A stretch of DNA of 64,000 nucleotides from contig BNBH01000031.1 of NCBI GenBank assembly GCA_014655195.1, forward strand, positions 11,326-75,325, in the 5' to 3' direction. This document shows positions 1-10,648 of this stretch, in pieces. A program made the translations under genes and the position numbers. The stretch's first letter is position 1. Each line of letters starts with the position of its first letter. The DNA comes from Streptomyces cellulosae. GTDB lineage: Bacteria > Actinomycetota > Actinomycetes > Streptomycetales > Streptomycetaceae. The notes beneath the pieces were generated by a model. That model was not told where the DNA came from. It ran no database searches and saw only the letters and a program-made list of their open reading frames with translations.

Positions 1-360
1 GCGGCTCGCCGTCAGGCGCGGCCTGGCGGAGCGACCGGTCTGGTCGGAGGCGCTGTCTCCGTCTCGACCGTCGGAAGCCCGATTGTGCGGGCGGGGCCCG
101 TGAGCCGCCGGACCAACGGGATCCGCCGGTGCCGTGAGGCGCCAGGCGCGCTCCTGCTGGCGGAGACCACCTCGGCGTGTGGCTCACGGCTTGCCCGTCG
201 GCTGCGGTCCGGCGGCTCCTGGGCCGACACGGCCGCGCGGCCGGGCATAGGAACAGGGCTGTGGGCCGGTCCCCGGCGGTGTGAGGCGGACGTCGTGGCT
301 CGGGCGGGCGGTCCGGGCCCGTGGGGAGGAGGGACCGATAGACCGCCGCCCCCGGTGGTG
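1..360. other. No supported gene
   Basis: GC-rich stretch at the window edge. Open frames exist on both strands but none has a ribosome binding site, a recognisable domain or a protein-like composition. It lies downstream of the minus-strand PRC-barrel gene and probably holds its 3' untranslated region. A gene starting outside the window cannot be excluded. Confidence 0.5.
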
Positions 361-735
361 TCAGGTGTGTTCCTCCTGGCCCGCCAGTTTGCCGAAGTCC
401 CTGTCCGGGAGTGGGGGAGGGGAGCCGACGTCCAGGCCGTAGTGGTGGTACAGCTGGAGCTCCTGCTCGGGGGACAGGTGGCGGCCGACGCCGAAGTCCG
501 GGGCGTCCTTGACGAGGGACCGTTCGAACGGCACGTGCAGGGCCCCGTCGATCAGCTCGCTGGGTTCCAGGGGGACGAAGGCGTCCCGGCTGAACAGGCC
601 GGTGCGTATCGCCGCCCACTCCGGCACGCCGGTGGCGTCGTCGAGGTAGACCTCGTCGATCGTGCCGATGCGGGTGCCGTTGCGGTCGTACGCCTTGCGG
701 CCGATGAGGTGACGCGGGTCGATGTCGGTCTGCAC
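361..735 (-). CDS. PRC-barrel domain protein
   Basis: A 124-residue protein. The N-terminal half (residues about 5-75) reads as a PRC-barrel: DPRHLIGRKAYDRNGTRIG, then a VYLDD segment, a W-A-A-I-R-T-G-L-F strand and a final VPFERSLVKDAP segment. The C-terminal tail carries LSPEQELQLYHHYGL, a motif common in actinobacterial members. PRC-barrel proteins are small beta-barrels found in RimM and photosynthetic reaction-centre subunit H, and in many stand-alone proteins of unknown function. I chose GTG at 735 because GGAGGG lies just upstream; an in-frame start at 786 would add 17 residues that do not look like the family. Molecular role unknown; family call fairly safe. Confidence 0.8.
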   Translation of the reverse strand: MQTDIDPRHLIGRKAYDRNGTRIGTIDEVYLDDATGVPEWAAIRTGLFSRDAFVPLEPSELIDGALHVPFERSLVKDAPDFGVGRHLSPEQELQLYHHYGLDVGSPPPLPDRDFGKLAGQEEHT

Positions 736-850
736 GGGCCCTCCACTCGTAGCAAACTCATCCGATAGCACTACAAAAAGGCACAATCGGCGGAACGGCC
801 ACTCGAAGGCCGGGGTCCTGACCTCGCTGGTACGCTGGCAACGGCCGCTG

Positions 851-1056
851 ACCCCGTGCGGGAGAGTCCTCCAGGCACCACCGGAGGCGCCGAAGGAGCA
901 AATCCTCCCCGGAATCTCTCAGGCACACGTACCGCACGGACGAGGTCACTCTGGAAAGCAGGGCGGGTGTCGACGGCTTCCGCTCTCACCGACGGTGAAA
1001 ACCGGACCGCCAGCGGCGTTCCGGTGAAGCTCTCAGGTCGAGATGACAGAGGGGGA
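851..1056 (+). ncRNA. Tandem glycine riboswitch upstream of gcvP
   Basis: Two glycine aptamers in series precede gcvP. Aptamer 1 (about 856-929) has the paired ends GTGCGGGAGAG and CTCTCAGGCAC around the core CGCCGAAGGAGCAA. A linker with GGACGAGG leads into aptamer 2 (about 946-1045), which opens with CTCTGGAAAGC, carries a core CACCGACGGTGAAAACC and closes with CTCTCAGGT. This order (aptamer, GGACGA linker, CTCTGG, CACCGA core, CTCTCAGG) is that of known tandem gcvT-type riboswitches. Glycine binding normally turns on glycine-cleavage genes, which fits the gene downstream. The expression platform is not obvious; see the palindromic ribosome binding site at 1105-1116. Confidence 0.95.
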
Positions 1057-1104
1057 GGCCGTCCGGGCACCTGCGCCGTGGTGCCCCTCGAAGGTCGTCG
1101 GACC

Positions 1105-1116
1105 AGGAGGCCTCCT
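1105..1116 (+). promoter_or_regulatory. gcvP ribosome binding site inside a palindrome
   Basis: AGGAGGCCTCCT is a perfect 12-bp palindrome whose left half is the consensus Shine-Dalgarno sequence, 8 nt before the gcvP ATG. The right half is an anti-Shine-Dalgarno sequence, so it could pair locally (4-bp stem) or compete with aptamer helices. A translational switch is an inference. Confidence 0.55.
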
Positions 1117-1118
1117 CA

Positions 1119-4004
<2,886 letters not shown>

Positions 4005-4020
4005 TCCGCATGCCCGTGAA

Positions 4021-4053
4021 GGGGCCCCGCCCGGTTCGCCCGGGCGGGGCCCC
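4021..4053. terminator. Bidirectional terminator between gcvP and modC
   Basis: A perfect 14-bp stem (GGGGCCCCGCCCGG / CCGGGCGGGGCCCC) with loop TTCGC lies between the convergent gcvP and modC stop codons. There is no T-run, as is common in Streptomyces. It can serve both strands. Confidence 0.85.
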
Positions 4054-4073
4054 TCCGCGTCGTACGGGCCGCG

Positions 4074-5132
4074 TCAGGCCGGGTAGGCGTGCGTCTGCGT
4101 GGCCTTCACCGCCGCCCAGACCGGTGCGCCCGGGTGCAGGCCCAGTTCGGCCACGGCGACGGCGGTGAGGTCGGCGGCCAGGGGCAGTTCGCCGGTCAGC
4201 TCCACGCGGATCTGGTCGCCGTGGCTCTCCAGCCCCGCCACCTCGCAGCGCCACAGATTGCGCGCGCTCGAGCCGGTGGGCCGGTTCCGGTACAGGGTGA
4301 CCGCGCCCGGCGGGAACGCGACGAACGCGGGCCCCGACAAGTCCTCCGTGGTGCTCACCTCCGGCCCCGCGTCGAGCCGTACGGTGTGGCCGTCCGCCCG
4401 GCCGCGGTAGAGGTTCAGCCCGACGAGCTGCGCGATGTACTCGGTGCGCGGGTGGCGGGCGATGTCCGCGGGGGCGCCTTCCTGCACCACGCGGCCGCGC
4501 TCCACGACGACCAGGCGGTCGGCCAGCACCATCGCGTCCAGGGGATCGTGCGTCACCAGGACGGCGACGGCCTCGAAGTCGGCCAGGTGGCGGCGCAGTT
4601 GCGCCCGGACCTCGAGCCGGGTGCGGGCGTCGAGGGCGGCGAGGGGCTCGTCCAGGAGCAGCAGACGCGGGTCGGTGGCCAGGGCGCGGGCGAGCGCCAC
4701 ACGCTGGGCCTGGCCGCCGGAGAGCCGCTTGGGCCTGGCGCCCAGATGCTCGGCCAGGCCCATCCGCTCCAGCCACGCGGCGGCCCGCGCGCGGGCCTCG
4801 CTCTTGCCGGTGCCCCGGCAGCGCGGGCCGAACGCCACGTTGTCGAGGGCGGTGAGGTGCGGGAAGAGCAGGTAGTCCTGGAAGACGACGCCCACCGGAC
4901 GCGACTCCGGCGGGGTGCGGGCGAGGTCCGTGCCGTCCAGGCGCAGATGGCCGCCGGTGAGGGGGGAGAGCCCGGCGAGGGCCCGGAGGGCGGTGGTCTT
5001 GCCCGCCCCGTTCGGCCCGAGCAGGGCGACCACGTCACCGGGCGCGGCCGAAAGCGCGACGTCGAGGCGGAACGAGCCGCGCTCGACGACGAGGTGCGCG
5101 TCCAGGCCCTGCGATGAGGGGTGTGCCGTCAT
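4074..5132 (-). CDS. modC: Molybdate ABC transporter ATP-binding protein
   Basis: A 352-residue ATPase of the molybdate importer. Visible motifs: Walker A GPNGAGKTT near residue 40, the signature LSGGQAQRVALARAL, Walker B RLLLLDEPLAALD and a switch histidine in VTHD. The C-terminal third (from about residue 245) has the composition of a TOBE domain, which in this family binds oxyanion and gates transport. It begins 3 bp after the modB stop codon and ends at the gcvP terminator, so it is the last gene of modABC. Sulfate or tungstate specificity cannot be excluded from this subunit alone, but ModA and the HTH-TOBE gene support molybdate. Confidence 0.93.
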   Translation of the reverse strand: MTAHPSSQGLDAHLVVERGSFRLDVALSAAPGDVVALLGPNGAGKTTALRALAGLSPLTGGHLRLDGTDLARTPPESRPVGVVFQDYLLFPHLTALDNVAFGPRCRGTGKSEARARAAAWLERMGLAEHLGARPKRLSGGQAQRVALARALATDPRLLLLDEPLAALDARTRLEVRAQLRRHLADFEAVAVLVTHDPLDAMVLADRLVVVERGRVVQEGAPADIARHPRTEYIAQLVGLNLYRGRADGHTVRLDAGPEVSTTEDLSGPAFVAFPPGAVTLYRNRPTGSSARNLWRCEVAGLESHGDQIRVELTGELPLAADLTAVAVAELGLHPGAPVWAAVKATQTHAYPA

Positions 5133-5135
5133 GCG

Positions 5136-5969
5136 TCAGACCGCCCTCGTCCAGCGGTCCCGCAGCCCCGCCAGCACGGCCACCGACACCGCGAGCAGCA
5201 CGAGGCTGAGGGCGATCGCGGCGGCCGGGTCGTTCTGCAGGGCGAGGTAGACCGCGAGCGGCATGGTCTGGGTGCGGCCCGGGAAGTTCCCGGCGAAGGT
5301 GATCGTCGCGCCGAACTCGCCCAGCGCGCGGGCCCAGGCCAGCACGGCGCCCGCCGCGACGCCCGGGGCGATCAGCGGCAGGGTGACCCGGCGGAACGCG
5401 GTGAAGCGGGACGCGCCGAGGGTGGCGGCCGCCTCCTCGAACCGCGGGTCGGCGGCACGCAGCGTGCCCTCGACGCTGATCACCAGGAACGGCAGCGCGA
5501 CGAAGGTCTCGGCGAGCACGACCCCGGCGGTGGTGAACGGCAGGGTGATCCCGAACCACTCGTCCAGCCATTGCCCCACGATGCCGTTGCGGCCCAGCGC
5601 CAGCAGCAGGGCGACACCGCCCACCACCGGCGGCAGCACCAGCGGCAGCGTCACCAGGGCGCGCACCAGACTCCGCCCGGGGAAGTCGGTGCGGGCCAGC
5701 AGCCAGGCCAGCGGCACCCCGACCACCAGGCTCAGCGCGGTCGCCGTGGTCGCGCAGATCAGCGACAGACGCAGCGCGTCCCACACGGCCGGGCTGGTCA
5801 GCTGCTCGGGCAGGTCGCTCCAGGGCGCCCGTACGACGAGGGCCAGCAGGGGTACGAGAAGGAACGCCAGGCCGATCAGGGCGGGCGCGAGGAGGGCGAG
5901 CGGGACACGGCGGCCGGGCGCGCGGGGGCGGCGGGCCTTGCGAGGGGCGTCCTGGGCGGTGCTGGTCAC
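5136..5969 (-). CDS. modB: Molybdate ABC transporter permease
   Basis: A 277-residue integral membrane protein with about six hydrophobic segments, starting with a basic N-terminus. The EFGATITFAGNFPGRTQTMPLAVY segment near residue 215 is the hallmark of ModB-type permeases (the loop that contacts the ATPase and follows the EAA motif). Start is GTG at 5969, overlapping the modA stop by four bases (GTGA), which indicates translational coupling. It forms the membrane channel with ModC as ATPase and ModA as the binding protein. Confidence 0.93.
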   Translation of the reverse strand: MTSTAQDAPRKARRPRAPGRRVPLALLAPALIGLAFLLVPLLALVVRAPWSDLPEQLTSPAVWDALRLSLICATTATALSLVVGVPLAWLLARTDFPGRSLVRALVTLPLVLPPVVGGVALLLALGRNGIVGQWLDEWFGITLPFTTAGVVLAETFVALPFLVISVEGTLRAADPRFEEAAATLGASRFTAFRRVTLPLIAPGVAAGAVLAWARALGEFGATITFAGNFPGRTQTMPLAVYLALQNDPAAAIALSLVLLAVSVAVLAGLRDRWTRAV

Positions 5970-6739
5970 GGCGCGAGGAAACCGGCCTTCGCGAGCGCCT
6001 TCCGTCCCTCCGCCGACGTCACGAGCGCGACGAAGTCGTCCGCGGCCGAGGCGTTGGGGGCGTTCTCGAGCCGGGCGATCGGATAGTCGTTGACGGCCTG
6101 CGCGGCCTCCGGGAAGTCCACGCCGTCCACCTTGTCACCGGCCGCCCTCACATCCGTGCGGTACACGACGGCGGCGTCCGCCTCGTTGAGCTGCACCTTG
6201 GTGAGGGCGCTCTTCACGTCCTGTTCGTAGGAGTCGGGCGTGACGTCGGCCCCGGCCGCTGAGAGGGCCTTCAGGGCGGCGCTGCCGCACGGCACGCGCA
6301 CGTCGCAGAGCACGACCTTCAGACGAGGCGCGGTCAGGTCCTTCAGCGAGTCGATGCCGTGCGGGTTGCCGGGGGCGGTGGCGATGGTCAGGCGGTTGCG
6401 CGCGAAGGTGACGGGATCGCCCGCCGTGAGCTTCTCGTCCGTCACGCGCGCCATCGTGGACGTGTTGGCGGCGGCGAAGACGTCGGCGGGGGCGCCGCCC
6501 ACGATGCCGGCGGCCAGGGAGTCGCTGCCGTTGAAGTTGAAGGTCACCTCAGTGCCCGGGTGTTCCTTCTCGAACAGCTCGCCCAGCTCCGTGAAGCTCT
6601 CCTTCAGCGAGGCCGCGGCGAACACGATCACGGTGCCGCTCTCCGACGAGGAGGACGACGAGGAACAGGCGGTGAGCCCGAGAGCGGTGAGGAGCGCGAG
6701 GGCGGCCGTGCCGACGGTGAGGCGGGCGGAACGGATCAT
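5966..6739 (-). CDS. modA: Molybdate-binding lipoprotein
   Basis: A 257-residue extracellular binding protein. The N-terminus is a type II signal peptide with lipobox LTAC followed by a serine run. The mature part opens with VIVFAAASLKESFTELGE, the classic ModA beginning, then FNFNGSDSLAAGIVGGAPADVF, which provides oxyanion ligands (serines and backbone amides), and a C-terminal YPIARLENAPN region. It is first in modABC, 158 bp downstream of the HTH-TOBE gene on the same strand. A -10-like TACGAT lies in a dyad-rich leader (6793-6845), so regulation at that point is plausible. Confidence 0.95.
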   Translation of the reverse strand: MIRSARLTVGTAALALLTALGLTACSSSSSSSESGTVIVFAAASLKESFTELGELFEKEHPGTEVTFNFNGSDSLAAGIVGGAPADVFAAANTSTMARVTDEKLTAGDPVTFARNRLTIATAPGNPHGIDSLKDLTAPRLKVVLCDVRVPCGSAALKALSAAGADVTPDSYEQDVKSALTKVQLNEADAAVVYRTDVRAAGDKVDGVDFPEAAQAVNDYPIARLENAPNASAADDFVALVTSAEGRKALAKAGFLAP

Positions 6740-6792
6740 GCGAAGGCACTCCCTGACATCGGTGGGCGTCCGCGGGGACGCTCACCCCGCGC

Positions 6793-6845
6793 CCCATCAT
6801 CATGATGCATCTGCGAGGCAGAATGCACCTGTCTCATCGTATGAG
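6793..6845 (-). promoter_or_regulatory. modA upstream dyads and putative promoter
   Basis: The leader of modA holds three symmetric elements: TGCATCTG (6806-6813) facing CAGAATGCA (6819-6827), and CTCAT-CGT-ATGAG (6833-6845), plus a short ATCATGAT palindrome. On the minus strand TACGAT within the last dyad resembles a -10 box. Inference: an operator, possibly for the adjacent HTH-TOBE protein. Confidence 0.45.
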
Positions 6846-6897
6846 CGAGGCTTCACGAAGACTCCGCCCTGCATGTGCGCTTCTATGAAGAGCACCC

Positions 6898-7293
6898 TCA
6901 CGTCCGGTCGATATGAACGTTTGTCGACTTCACCCGGGCCGTCGCCTCGACGCCGACCTCCAGGCCCAGTTCCTCGACCGCCTCCCGTGTCAGCAGGGAG
7001 ACCAGGCGGTGGGGGCCCGCCTGGATCTCCACCTGGGCGGCGACGTCCCCGAGTTTGATCGCCGTGACGATGCCGGGGAACGCGTTGCGGGCCGAGGTGT
7101 ACGGGGTGTCCTCCTCGGGCGTGGCCGCCTTGGCCAGTTCGACGGAGAACGCCGCCAGGTCGCGGCCGTCGACCACCCGGCGTCCGGCGTCGTCGCGGTG
7201 GGTGGTGAGGCGTCCCGCGTCCGCCCAGCGGCGTGCGGTGTCCGGGCTGACGCCGAGCAGCCGCGCTGCCTGACCGATCGTGTAGGACTGCAT
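6898..7293 (-). CDS. HTH-TOBE (molbindin) regulator, molybdate-linked
   Basis: A 131-residue two-domain protein. Residues 3-50 are an excisionase/MerR-like helix-turn-helix (SYTIGQAARLLGVSPDTARRW). Residues 65-130 are a TOBE/Mop domain (SARNAFPGIVTAIKLGDVAAQVEIQ), the fold that binds molybdate. The arrangement resembles a compact ModE. It lies upstream of modABC on the same strand, so control of molybdate uptake is the natural role, though this is inference. ATG at 7293 has no Shine-Dalgarno sequence but a TATCGT hexamer 7 nt upstream, suggesting a leaderless transcript. A GTG three codons earlier is an alternative. Confidence 0.88.
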   Translation of the reverse strand: MQSYTIGQAARLLGVSPDTARRWADAGRLTTHRDDAGRRVVDGRDLAAFSVELAKAATPEEDTPYTSARNAFPGIVTAIKLGDVAAQVEIQAGPHRLVSLLTREAVEELGLEVGVEATARVKSTNVHIDRT

Positions 7294-7334
7294 GCCGGTC
7301 ACGATAGGGTGCCGCGCCCGCCGGGGCGTGCCGG

Positions 7335-8360
7335 CTACGACGCGGGCGGCGCCGTGCTCGCCCGCACCACCAGGTCGGTGCCGAGCTCCACACGGGGCGA
7401 GTCCGGCTGTTCGCCGCGGGTGAGGCGGAGCACCGTGCGGACGGCGAGGGCGCCCATGTCGGCGAGGGGCTGGCGGACCGTGGTGAGCGGCGGGGCCGAC
7501 CAGCGCACCTCCGGGAGGTCGTCGAAGCCGACGACGCTCATGTCCTGCGGCACCCGCAGTCCCCGGCCGCGCAGCGCCTCGATGGCCCCGAGCGCCATCT
7601 GGTCGCTGGCGGCGAAGACCGCGGTGGGCGGCTCGGGCAGGTCGAGCAGGGCGTGGCAGCCCGCGTAGCCGGACTCGGGGCGGAAGTCGCCGGGCACGAT
7701 GAGTGCCTCGTCGGGGGTGACGCCCGCTCCCTCCAGCGCGGCGCGGTAGCCGTCGAGGCGGGCGCGGGAACAGAGCAGGCGGGGCGGGCCGGCGATCAGA
7801 CCGATCCTGCGGTGCCCGAGGGACAGCAGATGCTGGGTGGCGGCGAGGCCTCCGGACCAGTTGGCGGCGCCGATGGTGGGGACGTCCAGGCCGGGGGAGC
7901 CGTCCGGGTCCACGACGGCCAGGGGTACGCCCAGGACGCTCAACTCCTCGTGGAGGGAGGACAGGGCGGAGGTGACGAGGATGACGCCGTCCGAGGCGCG
8001 CGCCCGCAGGCCGCGGACCCACTCGCGGGCGTCGCCGGAACGCCCGTGGATCGCCGACACCACGGTGCCCACGCCGGCGGTGTGGGCCTCCTCCTCGACG
8101 CCACGGATGATCTCCACGGCCCAGGGGCTGCCGAGTTGGTTGAAGACCAGGTCGAGCAGGGCGGGCCGGGTGGGGGACGAGGCGGGGCGCCGGCGGTAGC
8201 CGTGGCGGCGCAGCAGGTCCTCGACGCGGGCGCGGGTCTGCGGGGAGACGTCGGAGCGGCCGTTGACCACGCGGGAGACGGTCGGCACGGAGACCCCGGC
8301 CTGCCGGGCGATCTCGGTGATGGTGACCCTGCTCCCGGCGTCGGCCTCCTGTGCTGCCAC
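7335..8360 (-). CDS. LacI family transcriptional regulator
   Basis: A 341-residue repressor. The N-terminal HTH reads VTITEIARQAGVSVPTVSRVVNGRSDVSPQTRARV (residues about 11-45) and is followed by the hinge helix and a periplasmic-binding-protein-like sensor domain with FAASDQMALGAIEALRGRGLRVPQDMSVVGFDDLP and the usual C-terminal VELGTDLVVRAST. The natural ligand is probably a sugar but cannot be named. GTG at 8360 is preceded by GGAGGAGGGG; open frame continues upstream but without family similarity. No sugar-use genes lie next to it, so its targets may be elsewhere. Two dyads at 8392-8412 are candidate autoregulatory operators and the 92-bp repeats begin at once beyond them. Confidence 0.93.
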   Translation of the reverse strand: MAAQEADAGSRVTITEIARQAGVSVPTVSRVVNGRSDVSPQTRARVEDLLRRHGYRRRPASSPTRPALLDLVFNQLGSPWAVEIIRGVEEEAHTAGVGTVVSAIHGRSGDAREWVRGLRARASDGVILVTSALSSLHEELSVLGVPLAVVDPDGSPGLDVPTIGAANWSGGLAATQHLLSLGHRRIGLIAGPPRLLCSRARLDGYRAALEGAGVTPDEALIVPGDFRPESGYAGCHALLDLPEPPTAVFAASDQMALGAIEALRGRGLRVPQDMSVVGFDDLPEVRWSAPPLTTVRQPLADMGALAVRTVLRLTRGEQPDSPRVELGTDLVVRASTAPPAS

Positions 8361-8391
8361 TTGCCCCTCCTCCGAGACGGGATCCCGCGAA

Positions 8392-8412
8392 ACTTCCAGA
8401 AGTCTTCCGGAA
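8392..8412. promoter_or_regulatory. Candidate LacI-type operator
   Basis: Two adjacent dyads 32-52 bp upstream of the LacI start: ACTTC-CA-GAAGT (8392-8403) and TTCCGGAA (8405-8412). LacI family members usually bind such central-CG or near-symmetric 14-20 bp sites in their own promoters. Assignment is by position and symmetry only. Confidence 0.4.
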
Positions 8413-8413
8413 A

Positions 8414-8873
8414 GCGGGCGCTTGGGGAAAGGCGGCACCGGTCACACCGCGGGCCTCGCCTGGCGGCGGTCACCGTGCCCTTCCGCCGGGCCACGGTGGG
8501 TGAGGGCGGGCGCTTGGGGAAAGGCGGCACCGGTCACACCGCGGGCCTCGCCTGGCGGCGGTCACCGTGCCCTTCCGCCGGGCCACGGTGGGTGAGGGCG
8601 GGCGCTTGGGGAAAGGCGGCACCGGTCACACCGCGGGCCTCGCCTGGCGGCGGTCACCGTGCCCTTCCGCCGGGCCACGGTGGGTGAGGGCGGGCGCATG
8701 GGGAAAGGCGGCACCGGTCACAGCGCGGGCCTCGCCTGGCGGCGGTCACCGTGCCCTTCCGCCGGGCCACGGTGGGTGAGCGCGGGCGCATGGGGAAAGG
8801 CGGCACCGGTCACACCGCGGGCCTCGCCTGGCGGCGGTCACCGTGCCCTTCCGCCGGGCCACGGTGGGTGAGG
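8414..8873. repeat. Five tandem copies of a 92-bp repeat
   Basis: Copies begin at 8414, 8506, 8598, 8690 and 8782. They are nearly identical: the differences I see are CTT versus CAT near the start of copies 4 and 5 (8697, 8789), ACC versus AGC in copy 4, and one G to C just before copy 5. Each unit contains an inverted pair CACCGTG / CACGGTG (8471-8477 and 8492-8498 in copy 1). Ninety-two is not a multiple of three, so the array is not a coding repeat. It fills the space upstream of the LacI regulator. Function unknown. Confidence 0.95.
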
Positions 8874-8968
8874 AGCAGTGCACACGCTTCGGGGCCGGGT
8901 CGCGGAGGCGTCGTCCCGCGGTCCGGCCCCTGTGTTTCCCCGGGCGGCCCCGTCCCGCCCGGTCGCGC

Positions 8969-9169
8969 TCAGGCGGACGTCAGCGTGACGTCCCGGGACC
9001 GCTGCGGGGCGATGATCCTGCCGTCGGGCAGGAGTTCACCGGTGTCCTCGAAGAGCACGACACCGTTGCACAGCAGGCTCCAGCCCTGCTCCGGGTGGTG
9101 CGCCACGAGACGGGCGGATTCCCGGTCGGCGGAGTCGGCTGAGGGGCACGGTGGCTGGTGCTGGCACAT
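8969..9169 (-). CDS. DUF5999 family small protein
   Basis: A 66-residue protein beginning MCQHQPPCPSADSADRE and ending near LLPDGRIIAP. It matches a small Streptomyces family (DUF5999) that starts with a cysteine/histidine cluster (C2, H4, C8), has a central HPEQGWSLLCNGVVLFEDTGEL core and no known function. The Cys-His cluster could bind a metal; that is inference. I used the ATG that begins the conserved block although no clear ribosome binding site precedes it; an in-frame ATG at 9244 behind a G-rich tract would add 25 residues. Confidence 0.8.
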   Translation of the reverse strand: MCQHQPPCPSADSADRESARLVAHHPEQGWSLLCNGVVLFEDTGELLPDGRIIAPQRSRDVTLTSA

Positions 9170-9498
9170 GGGTGGGTTCTTTCGCTCTGTGATGACCTGT
9201 GTGTGGGCTGTCGTGTCAGTTGCGCGGCGTGAATCGTCGTTCATGGCCGCCCCCCGTGGTGATGAGTCGGTCGGGATCCAGTGTTGCCCCACGGACGAGG
9301 ATCCGCAGGCATTTCGCGGCACCGCTCCTCACAAGTTCATGACGCGTCACCCACGCGGACGGTTCATCCCAACTGCTCTGTCCTTTCGGGTGGTTCGCAG
9401 TGGCCGGAGGTGACTAGTCCGCACATCCGTACGCCCTGTCACCCGATGCGCGCACCCCGCCGCCCGGGTGGGGGCGACGGGGTGCGGAAGCGGGTGGC
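9170..9498. other. Intergenic region, promoter side of DUF5999 gene
   Basis: About 330 bases without a supported gene. It holds the upstream region of the DUF5999 gene and, at its right end, a terminator for the next minus-strand gene. No further elements recognised. Confidence 0.5.
9451..9486 (-). terminator. Terminator of the 9499-10083 gene
   Basis: Outer 9-bp stem CGCACCCCG / CGGGGTGCG with an inner GCCC / GGGC helix, 13 bp beyond the stop codon. No T-run. Confidence 0.7.
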
Positions 9499-10083
9499 TC
9501 AGGCGGGTGAGCCGAGCAGCCGGGTGGGCGTCACGCGGTGGGTGAGCACCGGGAGCAGATCGGTGACCTGGTGCGGCCGGTGGGCGGCGATGCCGGGCGG
9601 GGCGGGCGCGAGCGGCACCAGCAGATCCGTGGGGGCCGGGACACCGGCGGCGCCGTCCGCCTCGGTGTCGCCGTGCAGCCAGAGCGCCAGCATGTAGAGG
9701 CCGGGCACCGACAGCAGGCGCGGCTGGTACGGCTGCGTCATGGTCTCCGCCTGGCGCAGGGCCAGTTCGGTGGACGCGATGTACGGGCCCTCGAAGAAGC
9801 GGGAGAAGGCCCAGCCGTCCGCGGTGAGCACGGTGTCGGCGGCGGCCACCGGGCGGTCGCCGGTGCGGATCAGGAAGCGCCACCCGGCGAGCGTCGTCGA
9901 GGTCTCCCCGTCGGCGGTGACCCGGTCGAGGACATGCACGGGCAGCGGGAGTTCGGCCGAGGCGGGCCCTTGTGCGCGGAGCAGGGAGGGAGTTCGGGCG
10001 TCGCGCACGGCGGTCGGCGACGAGAGCGCGGTCAGGACGGAACGCAGTGCGGGCGCGGGAGCCGGGGGTACGTGCAGCGGCAT
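9499..10083 (-). CDS. Hypothetical protein, actinobacterial
   Basis: A 194-residue soluble protein, rich in alanine, proline and leucine, with no signal peptide or membrane segment. A central stretch (GWRFLIRTGDRPVAAADTVLTADGWAFSRFFEGPYI) looks well folded, but I do not recognise a family. I chose ATG 10083, preceded by AGAGG at 9 nt; a GTG nine codons upstream is possible. A terminator follows. The 565-bp region upstream is shared with a divergent ligase gene, the largest promoter region here apart from repeats, which may mean complex regulation of one or both genes. Confidence 0.7.
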   Translation of the reverse strand: MPLHVPPAPAPALRSVLTALSSPTAVRDARTPSLLRAQGPASAELPLPVHVLDRVTADGETSTTLAGWRFLIRTGDRPVAAADTVLTADGWAFSRFFEGPYIASTELALRQAETMTQPYQPRLLSVPGLYMLALWLHGDTEADGAAGVPAPTDLLVPLAPAPPGIAAHRPHQVTDLLPVLTHRVTPTRLLGSPA

Positions 10084-10648
10084 GGTGGGTCGCCTCTCAT
10101 TCGAAGGCACAGTGGCGCGAGGGCGGGGCGTGGCGGTGCGGACGGCGCTGTCAGCTCGCGAAGGTCAGAGAGGCGGGGGTCCGGAGGGTCTGGGCGGGAG
10201 ACGGGGGTGAGGAGAGCCGCACGCCGTCTCACGGCTGGATCACTCGACCGCGGGCGCCAACCTGGTTCTGCCTTGTGAAGGGAGTTTATACGACACGGGT
10301 TGAGACTATGTTTCGTCTAGCTCTCCCCGGCGGCTCCGGCAAGGGTATTTCCGGTCGGCGATATGCGAAAAAGATGGCGATTTCTCAAAGGGTTCACCGC
10401 ACTGACCTCGGGCAATGACCGCCGAGCGGTCGGCCCATTCCGGTCGGCGTTTTTCACGAGTTCGCAACCGCGCCGTGATACGCGTTCCCGCGTATTGCCC
10501 CGTGAATGTGCCAATGGACACCTCGACCAGAGTAGCGGGCGCCACACGGATCCGGGGCGTTATCGATCGCATCCGCGGGGCATCCTTGCTTGTGGACCGG
10601 GACCCCGGCGGCCGATCTTCGGTACGCCATCCGAGGAGGGACGCTTCG
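10084..10648. other. Long divergent promoter region
   Basis: About 565 bases between the divergent hypothetical gene and the ligase gene. It is clearly less GC-rich than its surroundings, with A/T tracts around 10285-10400. It contains a perfect hairpin ATACGCG-TTCC-CGCGTAT (10478-10495). Open frames crossing it have no start signals or recognisable content, so I call no gene. Confidence 0.6.

Noticed and set aside
8567..8871. A family of 70-codon ORFs in the 92-bp repeats
   Set aside because: The repeat length shifts frame with each copy, and the frames arise from the repeat itself. No ribosome binding site.
8414..8873. CRISPR array
   Set aside because: The units are head-to-tail 92-bp copies with no unique spacers, and no cas genes are present.
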